NCBI RefSeq assembly: GCF_006715395.1
Contig: NZ_VFNC01000001.1
Span: forward strand, 62,001 to 126,000
Source: Streptomyces sp. SLBN-31
GTDB taxonomy: Bacteria; Actinomycetota; Actinomycetes; Streptomycetales; Streptomycetaceae
Direction of reading: 5' to 3'
DNA: 64,000 nt
In this document: positions 15,641-25,600 of the stretch, in pieces
Layout: every line of letters starts with the position of its first letter
Position numbering within the stretch: position 1 is the first letter of the stretch
The notes under the pieces: model-generated
The model's database searches: none
What the model was told of the DNA's origin: nothing
What the model saw: only the letters and a program-made list of their open reading frames with translations
Translations under genes and position numbers: made by a program

Positions 15641-16114
15641 ATGGGACGCATCGACTACCTTCACGACCCCGACGCCCCGCCGGCCAACTCGGTGGTGCCC
15701 TCCGTCGTGGCATTCGTGCAGAACGATGCGGGACAGGTGCTGATGATCCAGCGGTCGGACAACGGCCGTTGGGCCCTGCCCGGAGGCGGGCACGACGTCG
15801 GCGAGTCCATCAGCGACACCGTGGTGCGCGAGGTCTGCGAAGAGACGGGCGTCAAGGCCGAAGTCGTCGACATGTCCGGGATCTACACCGACCCTGGTCA
15901 CGTGATGCAGTACGACGACGGCGAGGTGCGCCAGCAGTTCAGCATCTGCTTCCGCGCGCGGCCGGTCGGCGGTGAACTCCGTACGAGCAACGAGACGACT
16001 CAGGTCCGTTGGGTCGACCCAGCGGACCTGACGACGTTGGACGTGCACCCCACGATGCGGCTCCGAATCGAGCACGCCATGGATCGGACGCGCCCGACTC
16101 CCTACATCGGCTGA
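15641..16114 (+). CDS. NUDIX hydrolase, Pif-like (AICE immunity factor candidate)
   Basis: A 157-residue NUDIX protein. The Nudix box G-x5-E-x7-REVCEETGV spans residues 49-71 with all catalytic residues present. In pSAM2 the NUDIX protein Pif blocks transfer into hyphae that already carry the element; gene order here (HTH regulator, NUDIX, GntR) suggests the same role. Substrate is unknown. It is collinear with, and about 77% identical to, the host copy at 31124-31597 (36 differences in 157 by hand). Its 3' end overlaps the convergent HD gene by 13 bp. Confidence 0.9.
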   Translation: MGRIDYLHDPDAPPANSVVPSVVAFVQNDAGQVLMIQRSDNGRWALPGGGHDVGESISDTVVREVCEETGVKAEVVDMSGIYTDPGHVMQYDDGEVRQQFSICFRARPVGGELRTSNETTQVRWVDPADLTTLDVHPTMRLRIEHAMDRTRPTPYIG

Positions 16115-16668
16115 CGCTTGGCGGCGCTGACGCGTTCGAGCACCCGCGATGTGCACGCCAGGATCTCGGGTTCGGCCCTGCGGATGAACTGCCCGATCAA
16201 GCTCTCCGGTCCGTACCGTCCGGCGATCTCGTTGATCCGGTCGATCGGGTTCGTGGGCGTCCCATCCGGCGTGGTGTTCATGTCGCAGTAGCAGAGCGCA
16301 TCGTTCAGCTGCGCGCTATCACGGGGGAACTCGCCCTCCAACTCCTCGCGCATACCGCGGGCTTCCGCCTCCAACCAGGCGCAGGAGTGGTGAGCAACCA
16401 GGTTGGTGACCCGTTCGTCGGCGCCGGCCACGTCCCGGAGGTATCGAGCCCCGTCCAGCGGGTGGAAGCCCGTCTTGGCCAGGTCCGGGGCATAGCCGAT
16501 GTCGTGCAGTACCGCCGCGGCCTCCAACAGATCAGCGTCCTGGTCAAGAACGAGCGCGATCGTACGCGCCCTCTCGGCCACTCCGAGGCAGTGCTTCCAG
16601 CGCCGGGGAAGTGGCTCGGCGAGCAGGGACTCAGCCAGTGGATAGGCCCATTCCGTCAACCTCGGCAA
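16102..16668 (-). CDS. HD-domain phosphohydrolase-like protein
   Basis: A 188-residue protein with His near residue 26 (RWKHCLGVAERA), the HD pair at 55-56 (AAVLHDIGYAP) and a downstream HHSCAW near 98. These are metal ligands of HD phosphohydrolases, enzymes that cleave nucleotides or nucleotide second messengers. The start is probably TTG at 16668, one base past the GntR stop and preceded by GAGGAG inside the GntR gene; no ATG or GTG fits. Coupling to the repressor suggests it acts in the same control circuit. Its substrate is unknown. Confidence 0.8.
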   Translation of the reverse strand: MPRLTEWAYPLAESLLAEPLPRRWKHCLGVAERARTIALVLDQDADLLEAAAVLHDIGYAPDLAKTGFHPLDGARYLRDVAGADERVTNLVAHHSCAWLEAEARGMREELEGEFPRDSAQLNDALCYCDMNTTPDGTPTNPIDRINEIAGRYGPESLIGQFIRRAEPEILACTSRVLERVSAAKRQPM

Positions 16669-16669
16669 G

Positions 16670-17131
16670 CTACGAACGCTCCTCTCGCATCGGCACGGCG
16701 CGGACCGTCCGCGCCCTGCCCTGTCCGCCTCCCGCCAGCACACCGGCGGCCTCCAACTTCTCCAGTGCTTTGGTCACTGTCGGACGCGAGACCCCAAACC
16801 GATCGGCCAGCGTAGAAGCGCTGGGGAAGGCTTCCCCTACTTCAAGCGCCTCAGCCGTGATGATGTCGGCAATTCGCTCATGGAGCGGGCGCCGGTCGAC
16901 GCGCGCTCCCGCGCGTACGACGCGCCACCGCTCGCCGGGCACTGGTTCGGCCACGCCTTCCTGCCGCAGCACGCCAAACGCGCGGAGGGCGACCCCCCGC
17001 GATACCTCGTGATCACGCATGACCTCAGCCAGGGACGGGAGCTCTGTCATGTCTGGGTCGGTCGCGATCCGGGCCTTCACCGCGTCTGCCACCTTGAGGA
17101 AGGTCCCCCGAGGACTGGATTGCTGCGACAT
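16670..17131 (-). CDS. GntR-family repressor with two winged-helix domains (KorSA-like)
   Basis: A 153-residue regulator made of two GntR-type winged helices in tandem: about residues 9-67 (LAEVMRDHEVSRGVALRAFGVL) and 79-145 (LADRFGVSRPTVTKALEKLE). There is no effector-binding domain, which is unusual for GntR proteins and recalls KorSA, the pSAM2 transfer/replication repressor. ATG at 17131 fits the family; upstream codons have no family character. The HD gene follows immediately. It probably represses the rightward and leftward operons, possibly through the 14687-14711 palindrome. Confidence 0.85.
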   Translation of the reverse strand: MSQQSSPRGTFLKVADAVKARIATDPDMTELPSLAEVMRDHEVSRGVALRAFGVLRQEGVAEPVPGERWRVVRAGARVDRRPLHERIADIITAEALEVGEAFPSASTLADRFGVSRPTVTKALEKLEAAGVLAGGGQGRARTVRAVPMREERS

Positions 17132-17329
17132 CGCTCTCCTCTCTGTTCGCCGGTTCCAAGCTTCCCATGGCGTCACGGAAGTTTGATGGCCCCAACAACC
17201 CTCCACCGCACGGGGCGCTCGACCCTCTACGCACGCAGATCCTTCGCTGTACTCGTGGATTTGAAATGGCAAGCGATCTTGAGAGTTGGCGATCTACTCT
17301 TGTTTCACAGGCGTGAGACAGGATCCGGT

Positions 17330-19195
17330 ATGAGCGATCGACATGTGGCAGTCCAGGTTGACCGGCTTCGCCGACTCCTATGCGGTGATTCGGCGGGAGA
17401 CTCAGAGTCCCCCTACTTGGTGGAGATCGAAAACGGAAAGACTTTCGTCTCCGGCACCGCTGTGAGGATGCTGTCGACCTCTTACGTCCAACGCTCCTCC
17501 GGAATACTTGTTCCCGAGAGATTTGGCGCGCCGATAGCTCCGATCGACCTGATTAAGACGTATGTAACGTACGAAGAATTGGTAGGGGGGAAGTCTGAAC
17601 TTTCAGCTGTAATCGAAACCTTGAAAAGGATCAGCGTTTTTCAAGTGCTCGGCTTTACTTCGCATTGGCTTGCGCGATATTACGACCCTAGGGTCGATCA
17701 TGCAAAGCTGGATCGCGAATATGCCGAGTTGCACTTTCAGGGGCCGGTGCGCATAAAGGCGATCTCTCTTGTGGGCGAGAGCCGTGCGCTTGTTGTTCCG
17801 CAGTTGCTGCATGCGCTGGCTAAGATTGCCATCATCTACTGTTCTGCAGAGACCCAGGACGTTGTGGATGTCGGTGTGCTCGGCTGGATGCCTTTGACTC
17901 TCGGTGATCACCTAGATCAAATTGGTGAAATTCCGGATGGTGAGAACGTGGCAGTGAACGCCGATGGAACCCCGGGTGTCCTGGCTCGTCATATGATCAG
18001 CAATCAGCATCTAAATCGTCCGCTCGATGCTGCTTCCCTGATGGCTAGCTTCTCGCGCCGCTGGAGAGAGATTCCCAGATGTAATCCCCATGAGAGTCTA
18101 GGGTCATTTGAGGACTTGTATCGGGCAGAAGTGGGGATCGACCTGGATGAGTTGGAGTCCGTGGTCTTGGCTGCCTGGTCCCATGTTTCACTGCATCACA
18201 AGACCTTTATTCCAGCGTCCTACTTCCAGTCCTGTGGCCTGCCGCTGGAGCGGACAGTGGAGGTGCTGAAGAAACTGGCAACCACTGTGGATGGGTTGCG
18301 CTATTACATCGCTAACGACATGACAGAGTTGGAAGGCGGTTTGGAGTGGTCCATCGCCCCGTTCGAAAGATTCCCCATCCTTGCTGTAGATGGAGGAATC
18401 CTCGTCCTGGATCCGCGGCTACTTATGCGCAGGTCTTTCGGGTGGCTTCCTTACTTCGACGTTCTTGATGAGTTGAAGGGCGACAAGAAGAGAGCTGGGC
18501 AACTGCGAGATTACGCCGGACGAGTGAGTGAGATCTATGCGCTAGAGATCCTCGATTCGATAGCCCCGCGTCTGCGTAAGTCCATCTTCTATGAAGGTGA
18601 CCTGCGTCGGGCGTACGGAGCGAAACGGAAAGTGGTCGACGCCGCGATCGATTACGGGGACCGCTGGGTGATCGTCGACATCTCAACTCGCCAATTGATG
18701 CGGGAATCTGTGGCAGGTGTATCTGGGGACACTGTGAAGAAGGACCTGGATGCCCTGGTTAAGGCCAAGGCTGCGCAGATTCAGTCAACGATCGATGCTA
18801 TAAGGGATGACGAAAAACCTCTAACTGGGCTGCCTGGTGAGGCGCGAATTTTCTATCCGGTGGTTGTTGCTAGCGAGGGGTTTCCTGTCAACCCGATAAC
18901 TAGCTCCATGATTGAAGAAATGTTGCGTCGTGAAAACCTTCTTCAGGGTCCAGGGGTGGCTCCTGTTCAGGTTGTCGATATTGCAGAGCTAGAAATCGTG
19001 GAGGGTGTTCAAGAGCAGGGAGGCCCATCATTTGTGGATCTTCTAGAAAGGAAGGGGAAATCGGGCCTCTGGCGGGCTTCGTTGCGCGATTACATTCTTG
19101 TGGAGTTGAGGCTAGCGCCCAAGCGTCCAGAGCGGCTGGATAGGTTGTGGCAAGGTCTGTTTAATCGCGTCATCGATAAGGTCAAGCCTCGCTAA
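17330..19195 (+). CDS. Unrecognised 621-residue cargo protein, nuclease-like C-terminal motif
   Basis: Codon use is far more AT-rich than in the backbone, a sign of recent acquisition. I recognise no known family. Residues about 345-450 carry APFERFPILAVDGGILVLDP, a helical stretch, then RKVVDAAIDYGDRWVIVDIS. That layout resembles restriction-type (PD-D/E-XK) proteins in which an acidic residue, a strand and an E-x-K triad follow one another; here the triad reads D-I-S, so the lysine seems missing. The preceding 340 residues look mainly helical. It is divergent from the GntR gene and convergent with the ScoMcrA-like gene. A defence role is inferred from context only. ATG at 17330 is chosen because codons upstream are non-coding in character. 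Confidence 0.6.
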   Translation: MSDRHVAVQVDRLRRLLCGDSAGDSESPYLVEIENGKTFVSGTAVRMLSTSYVQRSSGILVPERFGAPIAPIDLIKTYVTYEELVGGKSELSAVIETLKRISVFQVLGFTSHWLARYYDPRVDHAKLDREYAELHFQGPVRIKAISLVGESRALVVPQLLHALAKIAIIYCSAETQDVVDVGVLGWMPLTLGDHLDQIGEIPDGENVAVNADGTPGVLARHMISNQHLNRPLDAASLMASFSRRWREIPRCNPHESLGSFEDLYRAEVGIDLDELESVVLAAWSHVSLHHKTFIPASYFQSCGLPLERTVEVLKKLATTVDGLRYYIANDMTELEGGLEWSIAPFERFPILAVDGGILVLDPRLLMRRSFGWLPYFDVLDELKGDKKRAGQLRDYAGRVSEIYALEILDSIAPRLRKSIFYEGDLRRAYGAKRKVVDAAIDYGDRWVIVDISTRQLMRESVAGVSGDTVKKDLDALVKAKAAQIQSTIDAIRDDEKPLTGLPGEARIFYPVVVASEGFPVNPITSSMIEEMLRRENLLQGPGVAPVQVVDIAELEIVEGVQEQGGPSFVDLLERKGKSGLWRASLRDYILVELRLAPKRPERLDRLWQGLFNRVIDKVKPR

Positions 19196-19252
19196 GCGAG
19201 CAGCGGCTGCATCGCCGATCCGCGTTCCGCTTTCTTAGGGCTGTTCCTGTGA

Positions 19253-19289
19253 CGTGCCGGCGCTTACGCCACGAGGAGACGCCGGCACG
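19253..19289. terminator. Hairpin between two convergent cargo genes
   Basis: A 10-bp perfect stem (19253-19262 with 19280-19289) with a 17-base loop lies between the stops of the 621-residue gene and the ScoMcrA-like gene. It is a plausible bidirectional terminator. Confidence 0.6.
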
Positions 19290-19295
19290 CGCAAA

Positions 19296-20972
19296 TCAAT
19301 CGAGCATCGCTTCATGAAGGCGTCGTGCCGTAGCAGCGAGCAGACGCCGGAGCCTCTCCTTGTTTTCGCCGTACGTCTTGAGGGCGTGGCAGTTGGGACA
19401 CAAGGCGATCATGTTCCAAGGGACATCGGGTCCCTGTTTGGCGAGGTCTTTGACGTGGTCGACCTGCAAGATTGGCAGGCCGGCTGTGGTCAGCTCGGTG
19501 GGGTGGCCTGCACATTCAGGGCTTTCGCACCTGCCGCGGCAGCGCTTGATGACGGCAGCTCGCGCGCTGGGGTCGCGGACGTACTTGTCGGCCAGTGTCG
19601 GTTTCTTCATCCCGCGGCGCCGCTCGGCGTTCGCCTCGGCCTTCTGCGCCAGGCGCCGATAGGCATCCTGGTCGCTCTCCCCGGTGGTGGGGGCTTCGAG
19701 GTCGAGGTCGCTGGGACGGTAGTCGCCGGTGTCGTCGTGGAGCTCCCCTGTATCGGCGTCCAGCGCTTCGAGCACTTCGGCAGGCCAGGTCTCCCGCTCT
19801 GGGGAGGGAACAGGCGCCAGCACCCAGAGGAACTCGCGGCGGGGCAGCTTGTCTTCTCCAACGCCCCACCGCAGTCGGCGTTGCACGATCACGGCCCAGG
19901 TTTCGAAGCCGAACTGTCCTTGGAACGGCTTGTGCCAGTAGCGCAGCGGGCGGCCGGCCGTCTGATGTTCGGCCATGAGCTCGTTGCCGTCAGTGAGCTT
20001 TTGGTCGCCAGACAGACCGTCGCCCACGTAGGCGATCCAGTTGGTGTCCGGGATGCGCCCATCGGCGTAAGGCCCCTTGTCGTCCGAGAAGACGCTCAGG
20101 ATGCCATCGGCGAGGCAGCCGATCCCTGCCATCTTCTGACCGCCATAGGCCCGCCAAATGGTGTCCCGATCCTTGAACGTTTCCCCAAGCACCGGGCGCA
20201 GAGCATCCGGCCACCTGCCGGCGAGCAGCTCGTGGAGGCCGAAGTCTTCGAGCAAGCCCGCTGGAAGGGGATGGAAGTAGCGCAGGATCAGTCCGGCAGC
20301 CGCGGATGCAGCGGCATCCGGGTGCGAGCGGAGCAGGTTGTAGTCATCCTCGCGCAGACCGCCAAGGGGATTGACCTCATTCAAAGACTCCAGTGTCGGG
20401 CGCCGCCCACGGCTGGTCAGGTTGAGGTCCTGCCCCTGCTCGATGGTCCACAGCTCATCGCGAACAAGGGCCCAGAACGGGTAACGGGCCCCGTCCACGC
20501 CGTCTTCCACCTGGCCGTACTTCACCAGCAGAGGTGCCACAGCATCACGTGTGGCTGCCCATGGCTGCATGCGGGGTGCGCCGGCCAGAGCCTGGCCGAT
20601 AGCCCAGAGCAGCAGAACGGGACGGTGCAGAGCGGGCCCCGTCGCACGTCGAGCCGGCCGGACGTCTCCCACGCGCCTGTGAAAGGTCTTCGGGGGCGCC
20701 ACCACGGTGAAGCCCTCCCTACGGAGCCACGCCACTGCATGCTTGAGACCCCCGCTGAGCCCCGGAGAGGAGGGCTTGAGCGCTACGCCGAAGTCATACA
20801 GGTGGGCGACTCCGGCTATGGCCTTCGAGTCGTACAGGTTGCCTTCGTGTTCCAGGAAATACGCCGCCGCGGCGTGGAAGCCGTACGTTGCCCTAAACGC
20901 TTCCGGGCCGAGCCGGTCGTGCTCCGCAATCGCCTGCAGGATGCCTGCACGAGTGATCTCCGAAGGTGCCAT
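19296..20972 (-). CDS. ScoMcrA-like type IV restriction endonuclease
   Basis: A 558-residue modification-dependent nuclease. Domains in order: N-terminal head (about 1-92, YFLEHEGNLYDSKAIAGVAH), sulfur-binding domain (112-255, with HR at 116-117 and YPFW at 164-167), SRA/YDG-like domain (about 262-400, YVGDGLSGDQ), and HNH nuclease (about 480-545, VDHVKDL and ALCPNCH). ScoMcrA of S. coelicolor cuts phosphorothioated and 5-methylcytosine DNA. As I recall, its key sulfur-pocket residues are numbered H116, R117, Y164 and P165; they fall at the same positions here. This supports the ATG at 20972 over an upstream ATG at 21020. It should exclude modified foreign DNA. Confidence 0.92.
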   Translation of the reverse strand: MAPSEITRAGILQAIAEHDRLGPEAFRATYGFHAAAAYFLEHEGNLYDSKAIAGVAHLYDFGVALKPSSPGLSGGLKHAVAWLRREGFTVVAPPKTFHRRVGDVRPARRATGPALHRPVLLLWAIGQALAGAPRMQPWAATRDAVAPLLVKYGQVEDGVDGARYPFWALVRDELWTIEQGQDLNLTSRGRRPTLESLNEVNPLGGLREDDYNLLRSHPDAAASAAAGLILRYFHPLPAGLLEDFGLHELLAGRWPDALRPVLGETFKDRDTIWRAYGGQKMAGIGCLADGILSVFSDDKGPYADGRIPDTNWIAYVGDGLSGDQKLTDGNELMAEHQTAGRPLRYWHKPFQGQFGFETWAVIVQRRLRWGVGEDKLPRREFLWVLAPVPSPERETWPAEVLEALDADTGELHDDTGDYRPSDLDLEAPTTGESDQDAYRRLAQKAEANAERRRGMKKPTLADKYVRDPSARAAVIKRCRGRCESPECAGHPTELTTAGLPILQVDHVKDLAKQGPDVPWNMIALCPNCHALKTYGENKERLRRLLAATARRLHEAMLD

Positions 20973-22231
20973 GGGCGACACCGTAGAGCAGGGCACTGAC
21001 AGCGGAGGTGGCGCTGCCATGCGCTGGGGTCAGTTGGTGTGGGGGAGTTCGCCAGCATTCGCCACCCTTGAACCAGCACTTGCGCCACTGGCGCGCCAGT
21101 TAACTTCTTGTGGGTTCGATGCCTGTCTCCTCGAGCGCCCGCCTGAACGCAGGCGGGCCCAACTCTGTTGGGATCACTGAGAGATGGGAGATCGAATCAG
21201 ATGGAGCGATCGACACGGCGAGCACGGTGCCGCAGGCGCAGTCAGTTACCGGACTGGGTCCAGCTGGTGGCCTTGTTCCTGACTGCGGTCACTGCCATCG
21301 CGGGGTGCATCGAGCACTTTGTGTGAGGCATCAGAGGCGTTCCGGACGGTTGGTTGGGCGGCAGGCGAGCCCGACCGGTGCATAGTCGGCCGGACCCGCC
21401 CGTAACCCGCATGTGAGCCTGGCTCCGGGGAGCTGCCCGGAGCCAGGCATCCATGCGTCGTAGGTGCCTTTCGGCTCCATGACGAGGAAACCGCAAGTCA
21501 CCAATACCTTCAAGCATCGGAACCAGCTTCATGATCCAAAACCGTGGCGAAGACCCGTAGTGAAGGCATGGCGCGAAGGGTGGCGTTCACCTTCAGTGCC
21601 TGGTCAGAGCCCTGCGGGGGTGGCGAAAGCTGGCGAATCGTGTCGGCCGACAGAACGGGTTGGAGGGCCGCGTGGTGCATGATCCCCCGGGTGCCCCCCC
21701 AGGAACGCGGCGTTGCTCTTCTTGCCAGGTGAGGCAGGCTGGGAGCGGTCCTCAGTAAGTCTGCCGATGCACTTCGACAGAACGTCTTGCTGAGAGTGGG
21801 GGCGTCACTGATCGCGGCTAACAAACCCGGGCCGTCTGGTGCAGGTCCACCGGGCGCATGTTGATTTACGCCGGGCGATTGGGCAGTGGCCGAGCAGCTC
21901 GGAGAACACGGCTGGTTGTGCCGGGATTGGGATACCCACTGATGGCCGTCTGCAGCCAGGACAGACCTCGCGGGGACTGCTTCGGGGCCGCCTGAGGTGT
22001 CTCGGGACGAGCCGCGGCCAGCCTCCGGCGGATGGCGACGGCTCCTCGATGGCGGTCAGTGCCTCCAAGCGCCGCCCCAGATCTCCCAGTCGGACGGAGA
22101 GGCGGCTGCATGGGCGCTGCTCGCGCTGCACCGCGAGCAGCACGAGTCTGGCGGTGAGCCAGTAAGGCATCCGGGTGCACGTTTCTCGGAACTTGACGTG
22201 GCGGACCGAAGCATCTGCTAGAGGAGTGAGC
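20973..22231. other. 1.26-kb cargo spacer without a convincing gene
   Basis: Several frames of 60-230 codons cross this stretch on both strands, but none has a recognisable domain, good ribosome-binding site and codon bias together. The sequence is patchy in composition, consistent with decayed genes at a cargo junction. A 41-codon frame with one membrane helix (21201-21326) is the only candidate I keep. The right end must hold the promoter of the Trypco2 gene. Confidence 0.5.
21201..21326 (+). CDS. Possible 41-residue single-helix membrane peptide
   Basis: ATG at 21201 opens a frame with a strongly basic start (MERSTRRARCRRRSQ) and one hydrophobic helix (WVQLVALFLTAVTAIAGCI). A GGGAG lies upstream, somewhat far away. 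The basic-then-hydrophobic arrangement is typical of small membrane peptides or toxins. It could be real or the remains of a larger gene. Confidence 0.35.
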   Translation: MERSTRRARCRRRSQLPDWVQLVALFLTAVTAIAGCIEHFV

Positions 22232-22561
22232 ATGAAGGAAACTAGCGTGGGTTTGGCGGACGCAGTCGCCGCTCTGCGGCGGGAACTATTGAACGCAATG
22301 CAGGAGGGCGATAGAGCCCCGATGCGATTTCGGCTAGCGCCAATTGAGCTGTCGATGCAGGTAGCGATCTCCAAGGAAGCCAACGGAAATATCGGCTGGC
22401 ATGTGCTTGGCTTGGGCGGGAAGTATAGCTCGGCGACGACACAGACACTGACGCTGCGGTTAGAGCCACTCTGGCAGGCAAAGGACGGCTCATACATCGG
22501 CGACTTCGCGATTGCAGATCAAGGAACAGAGAAACCTCGAGTGGGACCAGGCGCCGAATAG
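22232..22561 (+). CDS. Trypco2 (trypsin-co-occurring domain 2) protein
   Basis: A 109-residue protein. A helix (LADAVAALRRELLNAMQEGD) is followed by strands MRFRLAPIELSMQVAISKE, then a loop and a final strand TLTLRLEPLW, matching the Trypco2 pattern. This family is known only from its frequent neighbourhood with trypsin-like proteases in predicted conflict systems; the molecular role is unknown. ATG at 22232 has GAGGAG five bases upstream. It is 51 bp from the trypsin-NB-ARC gene and on the same strand, so the two form a unit. It could be a substrate, chaperone or brake for the protease. Confidence 0.82.
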   Translation: MKETSVGLADAVAALRRELLNAMQEGDRAPMRFRLAPIELSMQVAISKEANGNIGWHVLGLGGKYSSATTQTLTLRLEPLWQAKDGSYIGDFAIADQGTEKPRVGPGAE

Positions 22562-22612
22562 CCGTATAATATATATGTGCACCCTTTCCTTCGTATCGGC
22601 TAGGTGGTGTAG

Positions 22613-25600
22613 ATGGCGACTAAGGCTTGGAGTGGCATCCCGTCTCATCAGGTAGTGGCTGTCGTCTGCGATCTCGATACAGGGCTGGTGCAGGTCGGTT
22701 CCGGCTACATGATCACGGGCCACCACGTGCTGACCGCGCTGCACTGCACGTTGGACAAGAAGACTGGCCGGGAACCCCGATCAATCAGTGTGATCCGCCG
22801 AACTGATGGCGCACGAGTAACAGCTACACGAATCGCTACAGAAATGGATGTGGCTGTCCTTAATATTTCCGAAAGTGCCGAGTGGGTGACAGATAAAGCG
22901 ACGGAACCTCCCACGTTCGGGGTAGTAAGCCGTGCTTACGCTGGTGAGTTGCATAATTGCGCAGCCGTGGGGTTCCCCCTGTGGCAAATGGATCCGCAGG
23001 ATCAGCAGCGGAACGCGGCGGAGATGCACGGCACGATCCGGGTAACCGAGGACGTCGAATCGGGTCTCCTAGTGATGAGGGATCCGCTGCTCAGCGACGT
23101 CAGTGTCCCCGATGCTGTACCCGAAGGACACGGATCGCCCTGGGGCGGACTGTCAGGTGCGCTGGTGTTTCACGATGGCATCGCCCTCGGAGTGGTCATT
23201 GAGCATCATCCGCGCCAGGGCCGATCAGCGGTCCGGATCATGCCGATCGAACGGCTCGTAGCCGTTCGGGACAGAATTGGCGAGCGGCAAAACTCCATCG
23301 CGTCCGTATTGGGAATAGGTTCTATAGATGAGTTGCGGCGAGTCGAAGTTGGTCTCCCGCGTAAAGGTGTCATTCAGCGCAAAATCTGGAGGGTTCCTTT
23401 TCCCGTGGATCCGGACTTTGTCGGCCGCGACGAAGAATTGGCCAAGCTCGCGGCTTCCCTCGTCCCCGGGGCTCGAACTGTAGTCACCCAGACTGTGTCT
23501 GGCCTCGGTGGGATTGGCAAAACCCAGTTGGCTGCCCACGTGGCCCATTCTGTCGTGAACAGGTTCCACATCATCTGGTGGGTAGAGGCACAGCAGCGCT
23601 TGACGATTGATGCCTCTCTTCGTGCACTGGGAAAGGCACTGGGCCTTCGGGAAGATTCGACAAGCGCGGATGTCTTGTCGGAGCTTTCCACCCTTGAGTC
23701 GTCAGTCAATTGGATGCTGATATACGACAACGCTGAGTCGCCGGCATCCCTCCACGGCATGCTGCCCACTCGTGGTTCCGGAGCCGTCCTCATCACCACC
23801 CGTTGCCAGGATTGGCCAACTTGGGCGTCAGTCACTGACCTCGGCCCTCTCGATGAAGAAGCGGCGGCGATACTGCTGTCTAAAGCATCCGGGAACGAGA
23901 GAGACGTTGCCCGAAGAATTGCAAATAAATTCGGCCGTCTCCCCTTGGCTCTAGCGCAAGCAGCAGCACAGATTCGCGCAGGGATCTCCTTGACCGAATA
24001 TGAAGAGATACTGGGGTCGCGATTCCTTGATGCGGTCAGAGCCAAGGCATCTCTTCCTGGCTACGATCGTCCTGTACTCGATGTCGTCGTTATGGCGCGC
24101 GATGCTGCCGCTGCCGCTGCCGGAAGTGCTCAACGGCTTCTAGTGCTGTTTGCGTTACTGGATCCCGATAGAGTTGAAGACTGGCTATTGCAGAGCATCC
24201 CGGCAGATGATCCTCTCTCCGATCCGTTTGACCGTGGTGCCGCTCTCGCAGCACTCAGACGTTTTTCCCTGGTAACTGAGATTGAAGGCGAGTCGAGAGC
24301 GTACGCTAACCACAGACTCGTACAGGAGATTGTGCGGCAGACCTGCGAGGGTGATCTGGAAGATCTGTCGAAACTGGCTCTGCGTACACTCTGTAATTCA
24401 ATTACAAGTGGTGACTGGAGATATCGCGAACAACGCACGTGGAGAGCCTCCAATCATCTGCAACACTTCTTGGATATTGCTGAGCTTTTTCATCCCCGCG
24501 AAACCGTGGCGGCTCTCATACGTCTCGCCGATCGATCAAATAGCGGCGTAGCCATGCGCGGCAATTCTGTGTGGGCTGCGCGAGCGGCACTCCAGATCGT
24601 AGAACGAAATTCTGGATTCTCGGACGATGACGTCGTAATTGCACTCCTCACTGTCCACAAAGCCGAACAGGGTGACAATGGACGCCGGCGCAACAGGCCA
24701 GATACTACCGCGATCCGCCGCGCCTTGGCCGTGCAGCGGAAAAAGGATCCAAATGGTTCCCAAGCTGTTGCGGCAATCGAGTTGGAACTGGCACGTACGT
24801 TGGCACGCAAATACTTTTGGTGGGTCGATTTTGATTTCATCGAGGCCGATCTTCTCGAGGCTGCGAATCTCGCTGGGTCGTCCTTGACGATACTGCAACG
24901 CGACAACAATCGTTTGGCAACTGCATCGGCTCAAGCACTTCACGCAGGCACGGTTGGACATCTGCGTTGCGTTGATGAGGCGGTGGCAGAATATGGTGAC
25001 GCGGTCGCTCTGGCAGAAGAAGACGATTCCGTGTGGTGGGGACGGGTGGAGGCCGGGTATGCGCTCTCAAAGTTTGGGAGAATTGCTGACGCTCGCAGGA
25101 TGGTAACCCCGCTCCTTGATCGCATCGAAGACGATTCCGAGGATTTTATCGAGCGCTCTCGGTATGGTGAATCATTGGACCGGATCTATTCATGCTGCCT
25201 CTGGGAACAGCGTGACTGGCGAGAATACTTGACCTACAAGGAAGCGAGATACGACCGTGCTGAGCAGAGAAACCGGACAAGAGGGATTGGCGATTCTTCG
25301 ATAAGCCGCTACTATGCGTTGACTTCGTTGCGTAGCGCATACGATGCTCTGGGGTACTTGACAAGGGTTGACGAGTGCGACCAGGAAATTGCGTCTACTG
25401 CGATCGCCAACATGGTGAATGGACTTAGGCGCTATGAGATAGAGGTTGCTGGGGGCCAGCCAACTGCTGATGAGATAGTAGAAATGCTGGAGCGAGTGCC
25501 CAGAGGTAAAGATCTGCCGGTGGGGGATGATTGGCTGTATAGCTTGCAGGCGTTTAGAGATAGACCTGATCTCAGAGTGCGGATTGCTCGCGTTAAGCGA

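Noticed and set aside
21510..22497. Minus-strand frames of 104 and 230 codons in the cargo spacer
   Set aside because: No domain, no ribosome-binding site, and the longer one runs antisense into the Trypco2 gene.
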